From positions 1 to 47,811 of the forward strand of contig JACRHW010000002.1 of the NCBI GenBank assembly GCA_016217555.1: a stretch of DNA of 47,811 bases, written 5' to 3'. The stretch comes from Parcubacteria group bacterium (lineage in GTDB: Bacteria > Patescibacteriota > Minisyncoccia > UBA6257 > JACRHW01). The notes under the pieces are model-generated. The model was not told the origin of the DNA. It did not search any database and saw only the letters and a list, made by a program, of their open reading frames with translations. Both the position numbers and the translations under genes were made by a program. Below are positions 46,893 through 47,811 of the stretch, piece after piece; position 1 is the first letter of the stretch, and each line of letters starts with the position of its first letter.

Positions 46893-46904
46893 ATCTAACG
46901 GGGT
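46640..46904. mobile_element. GIY-YIG gene bounded by 13-bp perfect inverted repeats
   Basis: ACCCCGTTAGATA (46640-46652)/TATCTAACGGGGT (46892-46904); ATG and stop lie at the repeat edges. Confidence 0.6.
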
Positions 46905-47512
46905 GAAGTTTTATTAGGTTGAGTGCTTTTATGGTGCTCAAAATATGTTTTTACCTTTTTCTCCATGCGTTTATTGTGGTAAATAGGCAAAATCTCAAAA
47001 ACTTTCTCCCAATCCAACACATCTAAGTTATCAAAGTGATAATCTTTGCTGATATAAATGCGATCCAAAAAAGCACGCTCTTTAGTTGCGGTGGCGATGC
47101 CACCAGTGTGTTCGATACCGGTGGTATTACTCAATACATAGTCTTTCATCCGAATGAATGAAATCTTTTGTCCATCGGCTTCGATTTCTCTCGTCACGTA
47201 TGTGGCAACAAAAATATTACCGTAGTATTGAAAATTGATTCCGGTATGGGTCAATACTGTTTCGAAGCTAATGTATGAGGGGGTATAAATACGAGTCGCC
47301 AATTCAAAGCGATTATAATTTTTGTCTTTTGCATAAATGCCACGATGTACTCGGATCAACTTACCGCTTCTTACATAACTGTTTAATCTGACCCTCACTG
47401 CATTTTCCGCCTCTACACCCCACATCAAAGCTACATCTTTGTTAGAAAAGATGGTCTTAGAAGATCGCAACAATATCTCTACGTATTGACCTTTTGTTGG
47501 TTTGTTATCCAT
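46895..47512 (-). CDS. AbiEi-like wHTH antitoxin
   Basis: wHTH KGQYVEILLRSSKTIFSNKDVALMWGVEAENAVRVRLNSYVRSGKLIRVHRGIYA; IATATKERAFLDRIY; start revised to MDNKPTK; stop TAG inside the CCCCGTTAG repeat. Confidence 0.8.
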   Translation of the reverse strand: MDNKPTKGQYVEILLRSSKTIFSNKDVALMWGVEAENAVRVRLNSYVRSGKLIRVHRGIYAKDKNYNRFELATRIYTPSYISFETVLTHTGINFQYYGNIFVATYVTREIEADGQKISFIRMKDYVLSNTTGIEHTGGIATATKERAFLDRIYISKDYHFDNLDVLDWEKVFEILPIYHNKRMEKKVKTYFEHHKSTQPNKTSPR

Positions 47513-47600
47513 ATAATGACTACTGGTTAATTTAAAGCTAACTTCCAGTACATTATATGCCATATTGAATCTAAATGCAATAGGCCCCTTACAAAACAAA

Positions 47601-47652
47601 ACCCCGTCAGAAATCTTAGCCACCCACTCTGGGCGACTTATTTCTAACGGGG
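47601..47652 (-). terminator. ACCCCGTTAGAAAT hairpin acting as probable rRNA terminator
   Basis: CCCCGTCAGAAAT (47602-47614)/ATTTCTAACGGGG (47640-47652); minus strand continues TTTTGTTTTG. Confidence 0.65.
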
Positions 47653-47671
47653 CAGGACACCACTATTTTTG

Positions 47672-47792
47672 CGTACCGGCGTACCCTACTTTCCCCTCCG
47701 CCGAAGCAGATAGTATCATTGGGCTCATGTAGTTTCACGACTCTGTTCGGAATGGGAAGAGGTGGGGCATACATGAGTAAAACACCGACACA
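47672..47792 (-). rRNA. rrf: 5S ribosomal RNA
   Basis: Minus strand CCCACCTCTTCCCATTCCGAACAGAGTCGTGAAACTACATGAGCCCAATGATACTATCTGCTTCGGCGGAGGGGAAAGTAGGG. Confidence 0.93.
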
Positions 47793-47811
47793 CAAAAATA
47801 GTGGTGCCAAA

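Noticed and set aside
47616-47810. 64-aa minus ORF at the right end
   Set aside because: Lies on the 5S rRNA gene and its flanking stem.
1-47811. CRISPR array, prophage or integron
   Set aside because: No regularly spaced direct repeats, no Cas1/Cas2, no phage structural genes or integrase seen. The structured repeats lack attC consensus boxes.
1-47811. tRNA genes
   Set aside because: No convincing TTCRANNC/cloverleaf pattern noticed by eye; a tRNAscan-SE run would be decisive.

Overview
This window looks like part of a streamlined Patescibacteria/CPR-type genome; that placement is inferred from gene content and protein architecture, with no search run. Most of it is housekeeping: ndk, aspS, secA, speD, hpf/raiA, an ABC exporter, zwf, nudix, xseA/xseB, rsmE, cysS, dnaB, recR, rplU, arfB, engB, lexA, rpoC, rpoB, mltG and rodA. 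At the right end a minus-strand defence cluster (M.HaeIII/R.HaeIII-like R-M pair, zinc ribbon, AbiEii/AbiEi-like pair split by a GIY-YIG ORF) lies directly downstream of a 5S rRNA. The unusual content is non-protein. (i) A family of three ~120-bp elements has a conserved 88-89-nt core, internal helices that change together, and unique perfect or near-perfect terminal arms. (ii) A second family of three elements has a conserved CCTCAAGGGGGAGTC...CCCCCTTGGAG core; one copy is a 111-bp in-frame insertion inside xseA. (iii) An ACCCCGTTAGA terminal inverted repeat bounds the GIY-YIG ORF exactly and recurs without an ORF upstream of the rpoB promoter and as the probable rRNA terminator. (iv) A GC-rich region of ~0.9 kb carries no convincing large protein, many hairpins, and a promoter and terminator on the minus strand, so it may encode a large structured RNA. 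(v) A 141-bp MITE-like element has 9-bp direct flanks. (vi) A strong rpoB promoter is followed at once by a terminator-like hairpin, suggesting attenuation. There are also two apparent gene-fusion/deletion scars. All calls come from reading the sequence and family knowledge; nothing was searched or folded computationally.
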